Part shown: positions 42,615 through 53,014 of the stretch, piece by piece | How positions within the stretch are numbered: position 1 is the first letter of the stretch | Layout: each line of letters begins with the position of its first letter | NCBI RefSeq assembly: GCF_001278705.1 | Contig: NZ_CP012600.1 | Span: 992,190 to 1,056,189, forward strand | Source: Bacillus gobiensis | GTDB taxonomy: Bacteria; Bacillota; Bacilli; Bacillales; Bacillaceae | Length of the DNA: 64,000 nt | Reading direction: 5' to 3' | Notes under the pieces: generated by a model | The model's database searches: none | What the model saw: only the letters and a program-made list of their open reading frames with translations | What the model was told of the DNA's origin: nothing | Made by a program: the position numbers and the translations under genes

Positions 42615-42687
42615 CAATTTGTTTTCTCTTAATTTTCATTGGAATATGGTAAAATTGTAATACGCTAAATACATAAGGAGGATCAAC

Positions 42688-45600
42688 ATGTTCCTCAAAC
42701 GATTAGACATCATTGGGTTTAAATCATTTGCAGAAAAAATATCTGTTGACTTTGTCAAGGGCGTGACAGCTGTTGTCGGCCCAAACGGAAGCGGAAAGAG
42801 CAATATTACTGACGCGATCCGCTGGGTGCTCGGTGAGCAGTCTGCCAAATCGCTTCGAGGCGGTAAAATGGAGGACGTGATTTTTGCCGGGAGCGATTCC
42901 AGGAAAAGGATGAACCTTGCGGAAGTTACATTAACGCTTGAGAATGAAGATCGCTTTTTGCCGATTGACTACCATGAGGTCAGTGTAACGAGACGGGTTT
43001 TCCGATCGGGTGAAAGCGAATTTTTGATCAACAAGCAAGCGTGCCGTTTAAAAGACATTATAGACTTATTTATGGATTCGGGACTAGGGAAGGAAGCCTT
43101 TTCGATTATCAGCCAGGGTAAGGTTGAAGAAATACTTAGCAGTAAGGCAGAAGAACGGCGAAGCATTTTTGAAGAAGCTGCCGGCGTATTAAAATATAAA
43201 TCAAGAAAGAAAAAAGCAGAAGCAAAGCTTTTAGAGACCCAGGATAACTTAAATCGCGTGGAAGACATCATACACGAACTGGAAGGACAGGTCGAGCCTC
43301 TGAAGGTACAAGCCTCTATCGCCAAAGATTATTTGGATAAAAAAGCAGAGCTCGAAAACGTGGAAATTTCGCTAACGGCCTATGATATTGAAAAACTTAA
43401 CGAGGACTGGACTGCTTTGTCTCGCAGTGTTGAAGAGGCAAAAGATAAAGAAATCGCTTCATCCGCCTCGATACAAGCAAAGGAAGCAGACATCTCGGAA
43501 ACGAGGGACAAAATCCAGGCTTTGGATGAATCAGTTGACGAATTGCAGCAGATTCTATTAGTGACTAGTGAAGAACTGGAAAAGCTAGAAGGAAGAAAAG
43601 AAGTTTTAAAAGAACGAAAAAAGAATGCGACTCAAAATCAAGAACAGCTTGAAGAAATGATCGCTAAATATTCCGATAAAACAAAAGAATTGGATGACCG
43701 TATCTGCCTCCAAAGCAAAGCAGTTGAAGAGCTGCAGGCAAAAGCGGAAGAGATCAGGCTCCTTCTGAAAGAAAAGCAGCATTCTCTCTCCTTGTACAGC
43801 GAAAATATTGAGGGAAAAATCGAACAGGTAAAAAGCGATTATTTTGAATTGCTTAATGACCAGGCATCCATTCGAAACGAGCTGCAATTTATTGAAGATC
43901 AAACGACCCAGAATGAGGCGAAGAAAAAACGTCTTACCGATAACAACTTGCAGTATATTAAGGAACGTGATGAAATCAAAGATCGGCGAATGAAATGCGA
44001 GGCTCAGCTTGGTCAAATTGAGGAACAAATAAATCGGCAGGTCTTGGCTTATCGTGAAGCAGAGCGAAAATATGAAAACGATAAGCAAGCTTATGCTAAA
44101 AAAGAATCGGGGTTGTATCAAGCCTACCAATACGTTCAGCAGGCCAAATCAAAAAAAGAAATGCTTGAAGCCATGCAAGAGGATTTTTCAGGATTTTATC
44201 AAGGGGTTAAAGAAATATTGAAGGCAAAGAGCAAGCTTTCTGGCGTGCATGGTGCCATCCTGGAACTGATCAATACAAAAGAGGCTTATGAAACAGCGAT
44301 TGAAATTGCTCTTGGTGCAGCAGGTCAGCACATAGTGACAGAGAACGAAAATTCTGCCCGCCAGGCGATTCAGTATTTAAAACAAAATTCATTTGGAAGG
44401 GCGACGTTTCTTCCGTTGAATGTCATGAAAGCCAGACATATAGCAGAACGTGATATTCAAATCGCAAAAGAAAACAGCTCATTCATTGGCGTGGCCGTAG
44501 ATTTAATTGAATTTGAAGGTCTCTACAGGCCAGTTGTCCAGAATTTGCTTGGAGCAGTTCTCATTGCAGAAGATCTAAAGGGAGCAAACGAGCTCGCCAA
44601 ACGACTTGGACAAAGATACAGAATTGTTACGCTGCAAGGTGACGTCGTCAATCCAGGAGGCTCCATGACAGGCGGTGCCATGAAAAAGAAAAACACTTCC
44701 TTGCTCTCAAGAAACAGGGAGCTAGAGACCTTATCGGCACGCCTTTTGGATATGGAAGAAAAAACGGAGCTTTTAGAAAAGGATCTTAAGGTATTAAAAA
44801 ATACGGTTGGCGAGGAAGAAAAACGCCTTGACGAGCTTCGCAAAAACGGCGAGCATGTAAGAGAAAAGCAGCAGGAGCTTAAAGGCGAGCTATATGAAAT
44901 TCAAATCGAAGAAAAAAATATAAATCGCCATTTGGAGCTATATGATCAGGAAAAATCGACGCTTCTGGAAGAAGAAACTGAAAAAAACAGGCGCAAGGAA
45001 GAGCTGCAAAGGAATTTAACCGACTTAACAGAAAAAATGGAACAGCTTGATGAGCAGCTGGAACAATTGAATCAGCAAAAACAGGCGCAAACTTCAAACA
45101 AGGATTCGATATCATCGGAAGTTACCGAGCTTAAAATCCAGATCGCTAAAGCTGAACAGGCGCTTACGAGTGAAGAAACGGCACTTAAACAATTTTACTC
45201 GGACCGTGAAGAAAACGAACAAGGGTATAAACAAGCATCAGAGGATCTGAAATTTTTAACAGATGAAATGTACTCGAGCTCAAGCGGTGAAGAAAAGCTC
45301 CAGGAAGCAGCCAGCCAAAAATCAAAGGATAAAAACAATACTCTTGCGCTTATTTCCACAAGGCGGGAGCAGCGCATCAAGCTTCAAAGCGGTCTTGATA
45401 CAAAAGAGGCGGAGCTAAAAGAAGAAAAAAGGCTGTATAAACAAATGACCTCCATCCTGAAAGACCAAGAAGTAAAATTAGCAAAAATGGAAGTGGAACT
45501 CGACAATTTGCTTTCTTTTTTAAGGGAGGAGTACGGACTTTCCTACGAAGCTGCAAAAGAAAACTATACATTGGAAACGCCGCCTGAAGAAGCAAGAAAG

Positions 45601-46248
45601 CAAGTGAAATTAATAAAAATGGCGATTGACGAGCTTGGGACCGTCAATCTTGGCAGTATTGAAGAATTTGAGCGGGTGAACGAACGTTACATGTTTTTAA
45701 AAGAGCAAAAGGATGATTTGTTAGAAGCGAAAGAAACGTTATTTAAAGTGATAGAAGAAATGGATGAAGAAATGTCCAAACGGTTCAGTCAAACCTTTAG
45801 TGACATTCGCTCGCATTTTGAGACCGTCTTTAAAGCTTTATTTGGCGGCGGGAGAGCGGAGCTGAAATTAACAAATCCGGATGATCTGCTTCGTTCGGGT
45901 GTAGATATCGTCGCCCAGCCTCCAGGGAAAAAGCTTCAAAATCTCAGCCTTTTGTCCGGCGGTGAACGGGCGCTGACTGCCATTGCGCTATTATTTTCAA
46001 TTTTAAAGGTTCGTCCCGTTCCGTTTTGCATTTTGGACGAAGTTGAGGCTGCCTTGGATGAAGCCAATGTATTTCGATTTGCCCAATACTTAAAGAATTA
46101 CAGTCATGAAACGCAATTTATCGTCATTACCCACCGAAAAGGCACGATGGAGGAGGCTGATGTGCTTTACGGAGTGACGATGCAGGGTTCCGGCGTCTCT
46201 AAGCTGGTGTCAGTCAAACTTGAAGAAACAAAAGAATTAGTTCAGTAA
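42688..46248 (+). CDS. smc: Chromosome condensation ATPase SMC
   Basis: Loop-extruding SMC that works with ScpA and ScpB. 1186 residues. Walker A GPNGSGKSNITDAIRWVLGEQS near 32, coiled coil about 170-500, hinge about 515-640 with GGSMTGGAMKKK at its end, returning coiled coil about 670-1000, ABC signature LSLLSGGERALTAIAL and Walker B CILDEVEAALDEAN near 1110. A TAAAAT -10-like element lies about 40 bases upstream. Confidence 0.97.
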   Translation: MFLKRLDIIGFKSFAEKISVDFVKGVTAVVGPNGSGKSNITDAIRWVLGEQSAKSLRGGKMEDVIFAGSDSRKRMNLAEVTLTLENEDRFLPIDYHEVSVTRRVFRSGESEFLINKQACRLKDIIDLFMDSGLGKEAFSIISQGKVEEILSSKAEERRSIFEEAAGVLKYKSRKKKAEAKLLETQDNLNRVEDIIHELEGQVEPLKVQASIAKDYLDKKAELENVEISLTAYDIEKLNEDWTALSRSVEEAKDKEIASSASIQAKEADISETRDKIQALDESVDELQQILLVTSEELEKLEGRKEVLKERKKNATQNQEQLEEMIAKYSDKTKELDDRICLQSKAVEELQAKAEEIRLLLKEKQHSLSLYSENIEGKIEQVKSDYFELLNDQASIRNELQFIEDQTTQNEAKKKRLTDNNLQYIKERDEIKDRRMKCEAQLGQIEEQINRQVLAYREAERKYENDKQAYAKKESGLYQAYQYVQQAKSKKEMLEAMQEDFSGFYQGVKEILKAKSKLSGVHGAILELINTKEAYETAIEIALGAAGQHIVTENENSARQAIQYLKQNSFGRATFLPLNVMKARHIAERDIQIAKENSSFIGVAVDLIEFEGLYRPVVQNLLGAVLIAEDLKGANELAKRLGQRYRIVTLQGDVVNPGGSMTGGAMKKKNTSLLSRNRELETLSARLLDMEEKTELLEKDLKVLKNTVGEEEKRLDELRKNGEHVREKQQELKGELYEIQIEEKNINRHLELYDQEKSTLLEEETEKNRRKEELQRNLTDLTEKMEQLDEQLEQLNQQKQAQTSNKDSISSEVTELKIQIAKAEQALTSEETALKQFYSDREENEQGYKQASEDLKFLTDEMYSSSSGEEKLQEAASQKSKDKNNTLALISTRREQRIKLQSGLDTKEAELKEEKRLYKQMTSILKDQEVKLAKMEVELDNLLSFLREEYGLSYEAAKENYTLETPPEEARKQVKLIKMAIDELGTVNLGSIEEFERVNERYMFLKEQKDDLLEAKETLFKVIEEMDEEMSKRFSQTFSDIRSHFETVFKALFGGGRAELKLTNPDDLLRSGVDIVAQPPGKKLQNLSLLSGGERALTAIALLFSILKVRPVPFCILDEVEAALDEANVFRFAQYLKNYSHETQFIVITHRKGTMEEADVLYGVTMQGSGVSKLVSVKLEETKELVQ

Positions 46249-46267
46249 AGAAAGCGGTGTGATCACA

Positions 46268-47257
46268 ATGAGCTTTTTTAAAAAACTTAAAGAAAAAATT
46301 TCGTTACAAACGGATAGTGTATCCGGCAAATTTAAAGAGGGACTTGAAAAAACAAGAAACTCCTTTCAAGAGCGTGTCAATGATATTGTTTCCCGCTACC
46401 GCAAAGTAGACGAGGAGTTTTTTGAAGAGATCGAAGAAGTATTAATCAGCGCCGATGTTGGTGTCTCCACGGTTTTAGAGCTGGTTGATGAATTAAAAGA
46501 TGAGGTTAAGAGAAAAAACATACAGGATCCGAGGGAAGTGCAGGCAGTCATTTCTGAAAAGCTGGTCGATATTTATCAAAGCGCAGACGAGAAATCGCCT
46601 GAGCTGAACATCGCGGAAAACCGCCTGAACATTATACTGTTTGTCGGTGTTAATGGTGTTGGAAAAACGACTTCCATCGGAAAGCTGGCCCATCTGCTGC
46701 AGAAGGAAGGCAAAAAGGTCGTTCTCGCAGCCGGCGACACGTTCAGAGCTGGTGCGATCGAACAGCTGGAGGTATGGGGGGAGCGCGTAGGGACTCACGT
46801 TGTTAAGCAAGCAGCCGGGTCTGATCCCGCAGCAGTTATCTACGACGCACTTCAGGCGGCAAAAGCTCGAAATGCAGATGTTTTGCTCTGCGATACTGCA
46901 GGCAGGCTGCAAAATAAAGTAAACTTGATGAAGGAGCTTGAAAAGGTGAAGCGAGTCATTGAGCGGGAAGTCCCTGATGCCCCGCACGAGGTGATGCTTG
47001 TCCTTGATGCTACCACCGGACAAAATGCAATGGTTCAGGCGAAAGAATTCGCTAACGCGACCAATGTATCCGGTATTGTATTAACCAAGCTCGATGGAAC
47101 GGCAAAGGGCGGAATTGTTCTTGCGATTCGAAATGAACTGAAGATCCCGGTCAAGCTGGTCGGTTTAGGAGAAAAAATGGATGATCTTCAAAGGTTTAAT
47201 GCGGAATCATATGTGTACGGACTGTTTTCTGACCTTGTTGAAAAGGAAGCAGAATGA
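46268..47257 (+). CDS. ftsY: SRP receptor FtsY
   Basis: SRP receptor GTPase at the membrane. Start at ATG 46268, giving MSFFKKLKEKISLQ with an N-terminal amphipathic membrane-targeting helix (329 residues); a GTG at 46259 is less likely. Short acidic region then NG domain: G1 GVNGVGKTTSIGKLA near 128, DTAGRLQNKVNLMKEL near 210, TKLDGTAKGG near 270. Forms the SRP pathway with Ffh encoded 450 bases downstream. Confidence 0.95.
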   Translation: MSFFKKLKEKISLQTDSVSGKFKEGLEKTRNSFQERVNDIVSRYRKVDEEFFEEIEEVLISADVGVSTVLELVDELKDEVKRKNIQDPREVQAVISEKLVDIYQSADEKSPELNIAENRLNIILFVGVNGVGKTTSIGKLAHLLQKEGKKVVLAAGDTFRAGAIEQLEVWGERVGTHVVKQAAGSDPAAVIYDALQAAKARNADVLLCDTAGRLQNKVNLMKELEKVKRVIEREVPDAPHEVMLVLDATTGQNAMVQAKEFANATNVSGIVLTKLDGTAKGGIVLAIRNELKIPVKLVGLGEKMDDLQRFNAESYVYGLFSDLVEKEAE

Positions 47258-47281
47258 AGATATTGCTGACAAGATAAAAAC

Positions 47282-47310
47282 TTGACAGTACATTGAAAAC
47301 AGCGTAAACT
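47282..47310 (+). promoter_or_regulatory. Putative promoter of ylxM-ffh
   Basis: TTGACA, 17-base spacer, TAAACT, 44 bases before the ylxM GTG. Close to sigma-A consensus. Confidence 0.75.
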
Positions 47311-47354
47311 ACTATATGTAAAGGGATTTAACTTAACAAAAGGGGAGAGTCATC

Positions 47355-47687
47355 GTGACGCTTGAAAAAACAACCAGGATGAACTATTTATTTGATTTTT
47401 ATCAATCGTTATTGACATCCAAACAAAAAAGCTATATGTCACTTTACTATTTGGACGATCTTTCCCTTGGTGAAATTGCAGAAGAATACGAAGTTTCCAG
47501 ACAGGCTGTGTATGATAATATTAAACGCACGGAAGCGATGCTTGAACAATATGAAGAAAAATTGCTTCTGTTAAAAAAATTTCAAGAGCGCAAAGAGATT
47601 TATGAAAAGTTAAGAGCCTGCGTAGCTTATGCAGAAAACAGCGATGAGGCTGTAGCTCTCATTGAGGCGCTTGAGAAATCAGATTAG
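47355..47687 (+). CDS. ylxM: YlxM-family helix-turn-helix protein
   Basis: 110-residue UPF0122 protein with a sigma-70 region 4-like [47 protein letters not shown] (about 27-70), then a helical tail. GTG start behind AAAGGGGAG. In streptococci YlxM binds Ffh/FtsY and modulates SRP GTPase activity; in Bacillus the role is inferred from its place directly before ffh. Confidence 0.92.
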   Translation: MTLEKTTRMNYLFDFYQSLLTSKQKSYMSLYYLDDLSLGEIAEEYEVSRQAVYDNIKRTEAMLEQYEEKLLLLKKFQERKEIYEKLRACVAYAENSDEAVALIEALEKSD

Positions 47688-47701
47688 GAGGCGGCAAAAC
47701 G

Positions 47702-49042
47702 ATGGCATTTGAAGGATTGGCCGACCGACTGCAACAGACAATTACAAAAATCCGCGGCAAAGGCAAGGTTTCAGAGCAAGATGTCAAAGAAATGATGAGA
47801 GATGTGCGCTTAGCACTACTCGAAGCGGACGTCAACTTTAAGGTTGTAAAGGATTTTATCAAAAAAGTAAGCGAACGGGCTGTAGGCCAGGAAGTAATGA
47901 AAAGCTTGACTCCCGGCCAACAGGTCATCAAGGTCGTAAAAGAAGAGCTTACTGCCTTAATGGGCGGTGAAGAAAGCAAAATTGCCGTTTCCAAACGCAC
48001 CCCTACTGTTATTTTAATGGTCGGGCTGCAGGGTGCCGGGAAAACGACAACGACTGGAAAGCTTGCGAATTTGCTACGTAAAAAGCAAAATCGGAATCCG
48101 CTACTCGTTGCAGCCGATATTTACAGGCCTGCAGCGATTAAACAGCTTGAAACGCTAGGAAAGCAGTTAAGCATGCCAGTCTTTTCATTGGGGGATCAGG
48201 TCAGCCCGGTTGAAATTGCCAAAAAAGCGATTGAAAAAGCAAAAGAAGATCATCATGATTATGTGATTATCGATACCGCAGGACGCCTGCATATTGATAA
48301 TGACTTAATGAATGAGCTCGAACAGGTGAAGGAAGTGTCTTCCCCTGAGGAAATTTTCCTTGTGGTAGACTCCATGACCGGGCAGGACGCAGTCAATGTT
48401 GCGAAGAGCTTTAATGAACAGCTCGGCATTACTGGTGTGGTTCTGACAAAACTCGATGGCGATACACGCGGCGGAGCTGCTTTATCGATTCGCGCCGTGA
48501 CCAATACCCCGATTAAATTTGCCGGTATGGGCGAAAAGCTCGATGCGCTTGAGCCGTTTCATCCAGAACGCATGGCCTCACGCATACTTGGCATGGGTGA
48601 CGTTCTCACCCTGATCGAAAAAGCTCAGGCAAATGTGGATGAAGATAAAGCAAGAGAGCTCGAAAAAAAGATGAAAACGATGAGTTTTTCGCTCGATGAT
48701 TTTCTGGAGCAGCTCGGACAGGTCAGAAGCATGGGGCCATTGGATGAGTTAATCCAAATGATGCCGGGGGCTAACAAAATGAAAGGCATGAAAAACATTC
48801 AGGTGGATGAAAAGCAGCTGAATCATGTCGAAGCGATCATCAAATCGATGACCGCAAAAGAAAAAGAACAGCCTGAGGTCATTAACGCGAGTAGAAAAAA
48901 ACGGATCGCAAATGGCAGCGGAACATCGGTTCAGGAAGTAAACAGGCTGCTTAAGCAGTTTGAAGAAATGAAAAAAATGATGAAGCAAATGACAAATATG
49001 TCTAAAGGCAAGAAAAAAGGCTTTAAGCTGCCCTTTATGTAA
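47702..49042 (+). CDS. ffh: Signal recognition particle protein Ffh
   Basis: SRP54 GTPase that binds signal sequences and scRNA. 446 residues. N domain, G1 GLQGAGKTTTTGKLANLL near 107, DTAGRLHIDNDLMNEL near 190, TKLDGDTRGGAALS near 245, then the methionine-rich M domain from about 330 (IQMMPGANKMKGMKN and a C-terminal EEMKKMMKQMTNMSKGKKK). Confidence 0.97.
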   Translation: MAFEGLADRLQQTITKIRGKGKVSEQDVKEMMRDVRLALLEADVNFKVVKDFIKKVSERAVGQEVMKSLTPGQQVIKVVKEELTALMGGEESKIAVSKRTPTVILMVGLQGAGKTTTTGKLANLLRKKQNRNPLLVAADIYRPAAIKQLETLGKQLSMPVFSLGDQVSPVEIAKKAIEKAKEDHHDYVIIDTAGRLHIDNDLMNELEQVKEVSSPEEIFLVVDSMTGQDAVNVAKSFNEQLGITGVVLTKLDGDTRGGAALSIRAVTNTPIKFAGMGEKLDALEPFHPERMASRILGMGDVLTLIEKAQANVDEDKARELEKKMKTMSFSLDDFLEQLGQVRSMGPLDELIQMMPGANKMKGMKNIQVDEKQLNHVEAIIKSMTAKEKEQPEVINASRKKRIANGSGTSVQEVNRLLKQFEEMKKMMKQMTNMSKGKKKGFKLPFM

Positions 49043-49069
49043 AAAATCACTTGTGTTAAGAAAAAACAC

Positions 49070-49098
49070 TTTACAAACAGTTTTATCATTGTTAATAT
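49070..49098 (+). promoter_or_regulatory. Putative rpsP promoter
   Basis: TTTACA, 17-base spacer, TAATAT, 37 bases before the rpsP ATG. Confidence 0.6.
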
Positions 49099-49111
49099 AC
49101 TATCTTGTTGA

Positions 49112-49416
<305 letters not shown>

Positions 49417-49417
<1 letters not shown>

Positions 49418-49677
49418 TGCAAGTGAATCTGGAAGAGCTGGTTACAGCCATCGTTACCCCGCTTGTTGATCATCCTGAGGAAATAAGGGTTGAAATGGTT
49501 GAAAAAAGCCATAACGTTTCCTTGTCACTATCAGTCAGCGAACATGACATTGGCAAAATAATCGGTAAAGGGGGCCGGACTGCTCAAGCAATACGATCTG
49601 TATTAGCTGCAGCCGGAGCCCGTTCTTCTAAAAAAATTCGGCTTGAGATTTCTAAGGGAAAGGGAGAGGTTAAATAA
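49417..49677 (+). CDS. khpA: KH-domain RNA-binding protein KhpA
   Basis: Single KH-domain protein that pairs with KhpB (Jag) in Gram-positives and affects cell length and mRNA binding. 86 residues; the KH GxxG loop is in HDIGKIIGKGGRTAQAIRSVL near 48-68. ATG overlaps the rpsP stop; a GTG at 49423 is an alternative start. (B. subtilis YlqC.). Confidence 0.93.
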
Positions 49678-49690
49678 CCTTCCCTTTTTT
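49661..49690 (+). terminator. Probable terminator at the khpA stop
   Basis: Stem AGGGAGAGGTTA / TAACCTTCCCT spanning the khpA stop codon, followed by six T. Confidence 0.75.
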
Positions 49691-49718
49691 ATGTGGTTGC
49701 TTTAGGCCAAATTTTCTT

Positions 49719-49782
49719 CGGTGATTAGAAAAATTCTTATTCATTGAAAGAACAAGAGTTTTTCTAATCATCGGCTTTTTTT
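49719..49782 (+). terminator. Second, very long hairpin terminator between khpA and ylqD
   Basis: Arms 49723-49738 and 49754-49769 pair over 16 bases with a single G-T (GATTAGAAAAATTCTT / AAGAGTTTTTCTAATC), extended outward by CGGT / ATCGG, then seven T from 49775. Two terminators in a row before ylqD. Confidence 0.75.
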
Positions 49783-49846
49783 GCTTTCCTAAAACAGAGG
49801 GCTTAAAATAGAAAGCGAATACTCAGGCCTAAAAGGGGGTTGTGTG

Positions 49847-50230
49847 GTGTTGCAAATCATTCAGCGCGTCACGGTCATGCAGGTATTAACTGAACAAAGC
49901 AAAAAAAAGCTTTTAGACGGGTTTGAAGATAAAAAAAACACCCTTGAAAGAGAGTGCAACCAGCTATATTTCCAACTGAGAAAACATGAAAAAGAGAATC
50001 TGAGCCAAACCATTACTGCCCAATTTAAAAAAGAAATTGAAAAGCGGCAGGATAAAATAAAAATGATCGATTTTCAACTGAGCCAAGTAAATACGCTGCC
50101 GCTCGGAAGTGAAATCAAAGAAAAAGAAATGGACGCCATTACAACCATTTCGGTTGGAGACTCGTGGAATGATGAAATCCTGTCGAAAACCATTGTGGTG
50201 AAAAATGGAACGGTGATTGAAATAAGATGA
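49847..50230 (+). CDS. ylqD: YlqD-family protein
   Basis: 127 residues from the GTG at 49847, which follows GGGGG by 7 bases and gives the MLQIIQRVTVMQVLTE start of the family; a GTG one codon earlier is also possible. Residues about 20-75 form a charged coiled coil (KKLLDGFEDKKNTLERECNQL..EKRQDKIKMIDFQL); the C-terminal PLGSEI..ITTISVGDSWND is a small beta domain. Function unknown; always beside rimM-trmD in Bacillus. Confidence 0.88.
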   Translation: MLQIIQRVTVMQVLTEQSKKKLLDGFEDKKNTLERECNQLYFQLRKHEKENLSQTITAQFKKEIEKRQDKIKMIDFQLSQVNTLPLGSEIKEKEMDAITTISVGDSWNDEILSKTIVVKNGTVIEIR

Positions 50231-50245
50231 GGTGGAAAACATAGT

Positions 50246-50770
50246 ATGCAGAGAAACTGGTTTAACGTCGGGAAAATCGTAAACACACACGGCATTAAGG
50301 GAGAAGTGCGAGTCATCTCAAAAACTGATTTTCCTGATGAACGATATAAACCTGGCAATACGCTCTATCTTTTTTTAAAGGATTCAAACGAGCCTAAAAA
50401 AGTAACTGTATCAACTCACAGAATTCATAAGCAGTTTGATCTGCTTGCCTTTGAAGAAGCCCCCTCGTTATCTGAGGCTGAAGCTTTTAAAGATGCGATT
50501 ATTAAAGTTCCTGAGGAAGATCTTGGCGAACTCGGCGACGATGAATTCTATTTTCATGAAATTATCGGATGCACCGTATTTTCTGAAGACGGAAGCGAAA
50601 TCGGCAAGGTGAAAGAAATCCTGACTCCTGGAGCCAATGATGTATGGGTAATCGGCAGAAAAAACGGCAAGGATGCGTTAATCCCTTATATCGAATCGGT
50701 CGTAAAAGAGATCAATATTAAAGACAAAACCATTAAGATTCATGTTATGGAAGGGCTGCTTGACGAATGA
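50246..50770 (+). CDS. rimM: 16S rRNA processing protein RimM
   Basis: 30S maturation factor that binds uS19. 174 residues: N-terminal domain [19 protein letters not shown], and a C-terminal PRC-barrel with [31 protein letters not shown] and MEGLLD. Stop overlaps trmD by 4 bases. Confidence 0.95.
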   Translation: MQRNWFNVGKIVNTHGIKGEVRVISKTDFPDERYKPGNTLYLFLKDSNEPKKVTVSTHRIHKQFDLLAFEEAPSLSEAEAFKDAIIKVPEEDLGELGDDEFYFHEIIGCTVFSEDGSEIGKVKEILTPGANDVWVIGRKNGKDALIPYIESVVKEINIKDKTIKIHVMEGLLDE

Positions 50771-51498
50771 AAATTGATTTTTTAACGTTGTTTCCTGAAA
50801 TGTTTGACGGCGTGCTTCAATCCTCGATCCTTAAGAAAGCCCAAGAAAAAGAGGCGGTTCAGTTTCAGGTCGTTAATTTCAGGGACTTTTCAGCGAATAA
50901 GCATCTAACCGTCGATGATTATCCGTATGGAGGAGGGGCCGGAATGGTATTGAAGGCACAGCCGGTCTTCGATGCAGTAAAGCATCTCACAGCACCCTTA
51001 TCAAAGCCTCCGCGGATCGTTTTGCTCTGTCCCCAGGGCGAGAGGTTCACTCAGCAAAAAGCGGAGGAATTGGCAAATGAAGAGCATCTAATGTTTATTT
51101 GCGGCCATTACGAGGGGTACGACGAACGAATCCGAACCCATCTTGTCACAGATGAACTGTCAATCGGAGATTTTGTCCTAACCGGAGGAGAGCTGCCTGC
51201 AATGGTAATGGCGGATAGTGTGGTGCGACTTTTGCCCGGAGTGCTTGGCAAGGAAGAATCGCATATTCAGGATTCATTTAGCACGGGCCTTTTGGAGCAC
51301 CCTCACTATACGAGACCATCAGATTATGAAGGTTTAAAGGTTCCCGATGTTCTGCTTTCCGGAGATCATGCAAAAATAGAAGAATGGAGAAGGAAAGAGT
51401 CGCTGCGCAGAACGTATACGAGACGGCCAGATCTTCTTGACTCTTATTCTTTATCGGAGCAAGAAAAAAGATGGGTGGACGAGTGGAAAAACAGCTAG
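50767..51498 (+). CDS. trmD: tRNA guanine-37 N1-methyltransferase
   Basis: SPOUT methyltransferase for m1G37. 243 residues. [14 protein letters not shown] start, [14 protein letters not shown], the SAM knot [12 protein letters not shown] and [18 protein letters not shown], and the tRNA-binding C-terminal [25 protein letters not shown]. Confidence 0.97.
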   Translation: MKIDFLTLFPEMFDGVLQSSILKKAQEKEAVQFQVVNFRDFSANKHLTVDDYPYGGGAGMVLKAQPVFDAVKHLTAPLSKPPRIVLLCPQGERFTQQKAEELANEEHLMFICGHYEGYDERIRTHLVTDELSIGDFVLTGGELPAMVMADSVVRLLPGVLGKEESHIQDSFSTGLLEHPHYTRPSDYEGLKVPDVLLSGDHAKIEEWRRKESLRRTYTRRPDLLDSYSLSEQEKRWVDEWKNS

Positions 51499-51540
51499 TC
51501 TATCTTGCATGGTATCAACAGAAGTGATATGATAGTAGCT

Positions 51541-51622
51541 GTGGCTTAAACAGATAATTGTTTAGACCACGAAAACGGTGTTCCGCTGTAATGGAAAGAG
51601 CTTGCAAGAGCATCTGTTGGAA
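51541..51622 (+). promoter_or_regulatory. Candidate ribosomal protein L19 leader
   Basis: Hairpin GTGGCTTAAACA / TGTTTAGACCAC, then two small stem-loops (GGTGTTCC..GGAA and GCTTGCAAGAGC) immediately before the rplS ribosome site. A structured leader in front of rplS is known in Bacilli; I judge this by position and structure, not by a covariance model. Confidence 0.45.
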
Positions 51623-51630
51623 GGAGTTGA

Positions 51631-51984
<354 letters not shown>

Positions 51985-51997
51985 TTGCAACATAGGG

Positions 51998-52030
51998 AAA
52001 GAGCTTGTTTACAAAACAGGCTCTTTTTTT
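51998..52030 (+). terminator. Intrinsic terminator after rplS
   Basis: Stem AAAGAGC-TTGTTT / AAACA-GGCTCTTT followed by a T run. Confidence 0.85.
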
Positions 52031-52099
52031 ACATACAACTGACATTCTTTCGCTTAAAAAATATACATATCTGCTAAATTAATAAAAAGGATGAAGGAC

Positions 52100-52948
52100 A
52101 TGACCATACAATGGTATCCAGGCCATATGGCCAAAGCAAAAAGAGAAGTCACTGAAAAATTAAAGCTGATTGATATCGTATACGAACTCGTAGATGCAAG
52201 AATCCCTTTGGCATCCAGAAACCCGATGATCGATGAAATCGTGAAAAATAAACCGAGAATCGTTTTGTTAAACAAAGCTGACAAGGCTGAGCCTCGTGTG
52301 ACAGCCGGATGGATTGATTATTTTCAATCCAAAGGTATTCCTGCTATTTCGATTAACTCAGTAAATGGAACTGGATTAAACAGGATTGTGCCGGCTTCTA
52401 AAGAGCTGCTAAAGGACAAAATAGAGAAAATGGCAGCTAAAGGAGTGAGACCGCGTGCGATCAGGGCATTAATCATAGGAATTCCTAACGTAGGGAAATC
52501 GACTTTAATTAACAAACTTGCTAAAAAATCAATCGCAAAAACAGGAGACAGACCGGGTGTCACGACCTCCCAGCAATGGATAAAGGTTGGAAAGGAGCTT
52601 GAGCTTCTTGATACGCCGGGAATTTTATGGCCGAAGTTTGAGGACAAGCAGGTCGGATTAAAATTGGCCGCAACTGGAGCTATAAAAGATGCGATCATTA
52701 ACCTTCAGGACGTTGCGGTGTTTGTGCTGCGGTTTTTTGAGGAAAAAAACCCCGAACGGCTAATGGAAAGGTACAACTTGGACAGTTTGCCTGAAGATAT
52801 AGTACAGCTATTTGATGAAATTGGGAAAAACAGGGGCTGTCTCATGGCCGGAGGCGCCATCAACTATGATAAAACAACTGAAGTGATTATTAGAGATTTG
52901 CGGACGGATAAGTTTGGCCCGATTTCTTTTGAAGACCCATTTGATTGA
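52100..52948 (+). CDS. rbgA: Ribosome biogenesis GTPase A
   Basis: Circularly permuted GTPase required for 50S assembly (B. subtilis YlqF). Start at ATG 52100 (GAAGG just upstream), giving [21 protein letters not shown]; 282 residues. G4 LNKADKAE near 58 comes before G1 [14 protein letters not shown] near 126 and G3 [10 protein letters not shown] near 170. C-terminal ANTAR-like RNA-binding helices end with [23 protein letters not shown]. Confidence 0.95.
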   Translation: MTIQWYPGHMAKAKREVTEKLKLIDIVYELVDARIPLASRNPMIDEIVKNKPRIVLLNKADKAEPRVTAGWIDYFQSKGIPAISINSVNGTGLNRIVPASKELLKDKIEKMAAKGVRPRAIRALIIGIPNVGKSTLINKLAKKSIAKTGDRPGVTTSQQWIKVGKELELLDTPGILWPKFEDKQVGLKLAATGAIKDAIINLQDVAVFVLRFFEEKNPERLMERYNLDSLPEDIVQLFDEIGKNRGCLMAGGAINYDKTTEVIIRDLRTDKFGPISFEDPFD

Positions 52949-53014
52949 TTCGGCAAATAAAGGCTTCATTCGAATGCCTCATGAGCCGATAGTATACATA
53001 AGGAGTAAGGAACA

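Noticed and set aside
43606..44130. 174-residue minus-strand open frame inside smc
   Set aside because: Hydrophobic, Phe/Ile/Leu-rich reverse complement of the SMC coiled coil; no ribosome site. A shadow of coding bias.
46493..47023. 176-residue minus-strand open frame inside ftsY
   Set aside because: Antisense of the FtsY NG domain, no family resemblance, no promoter.
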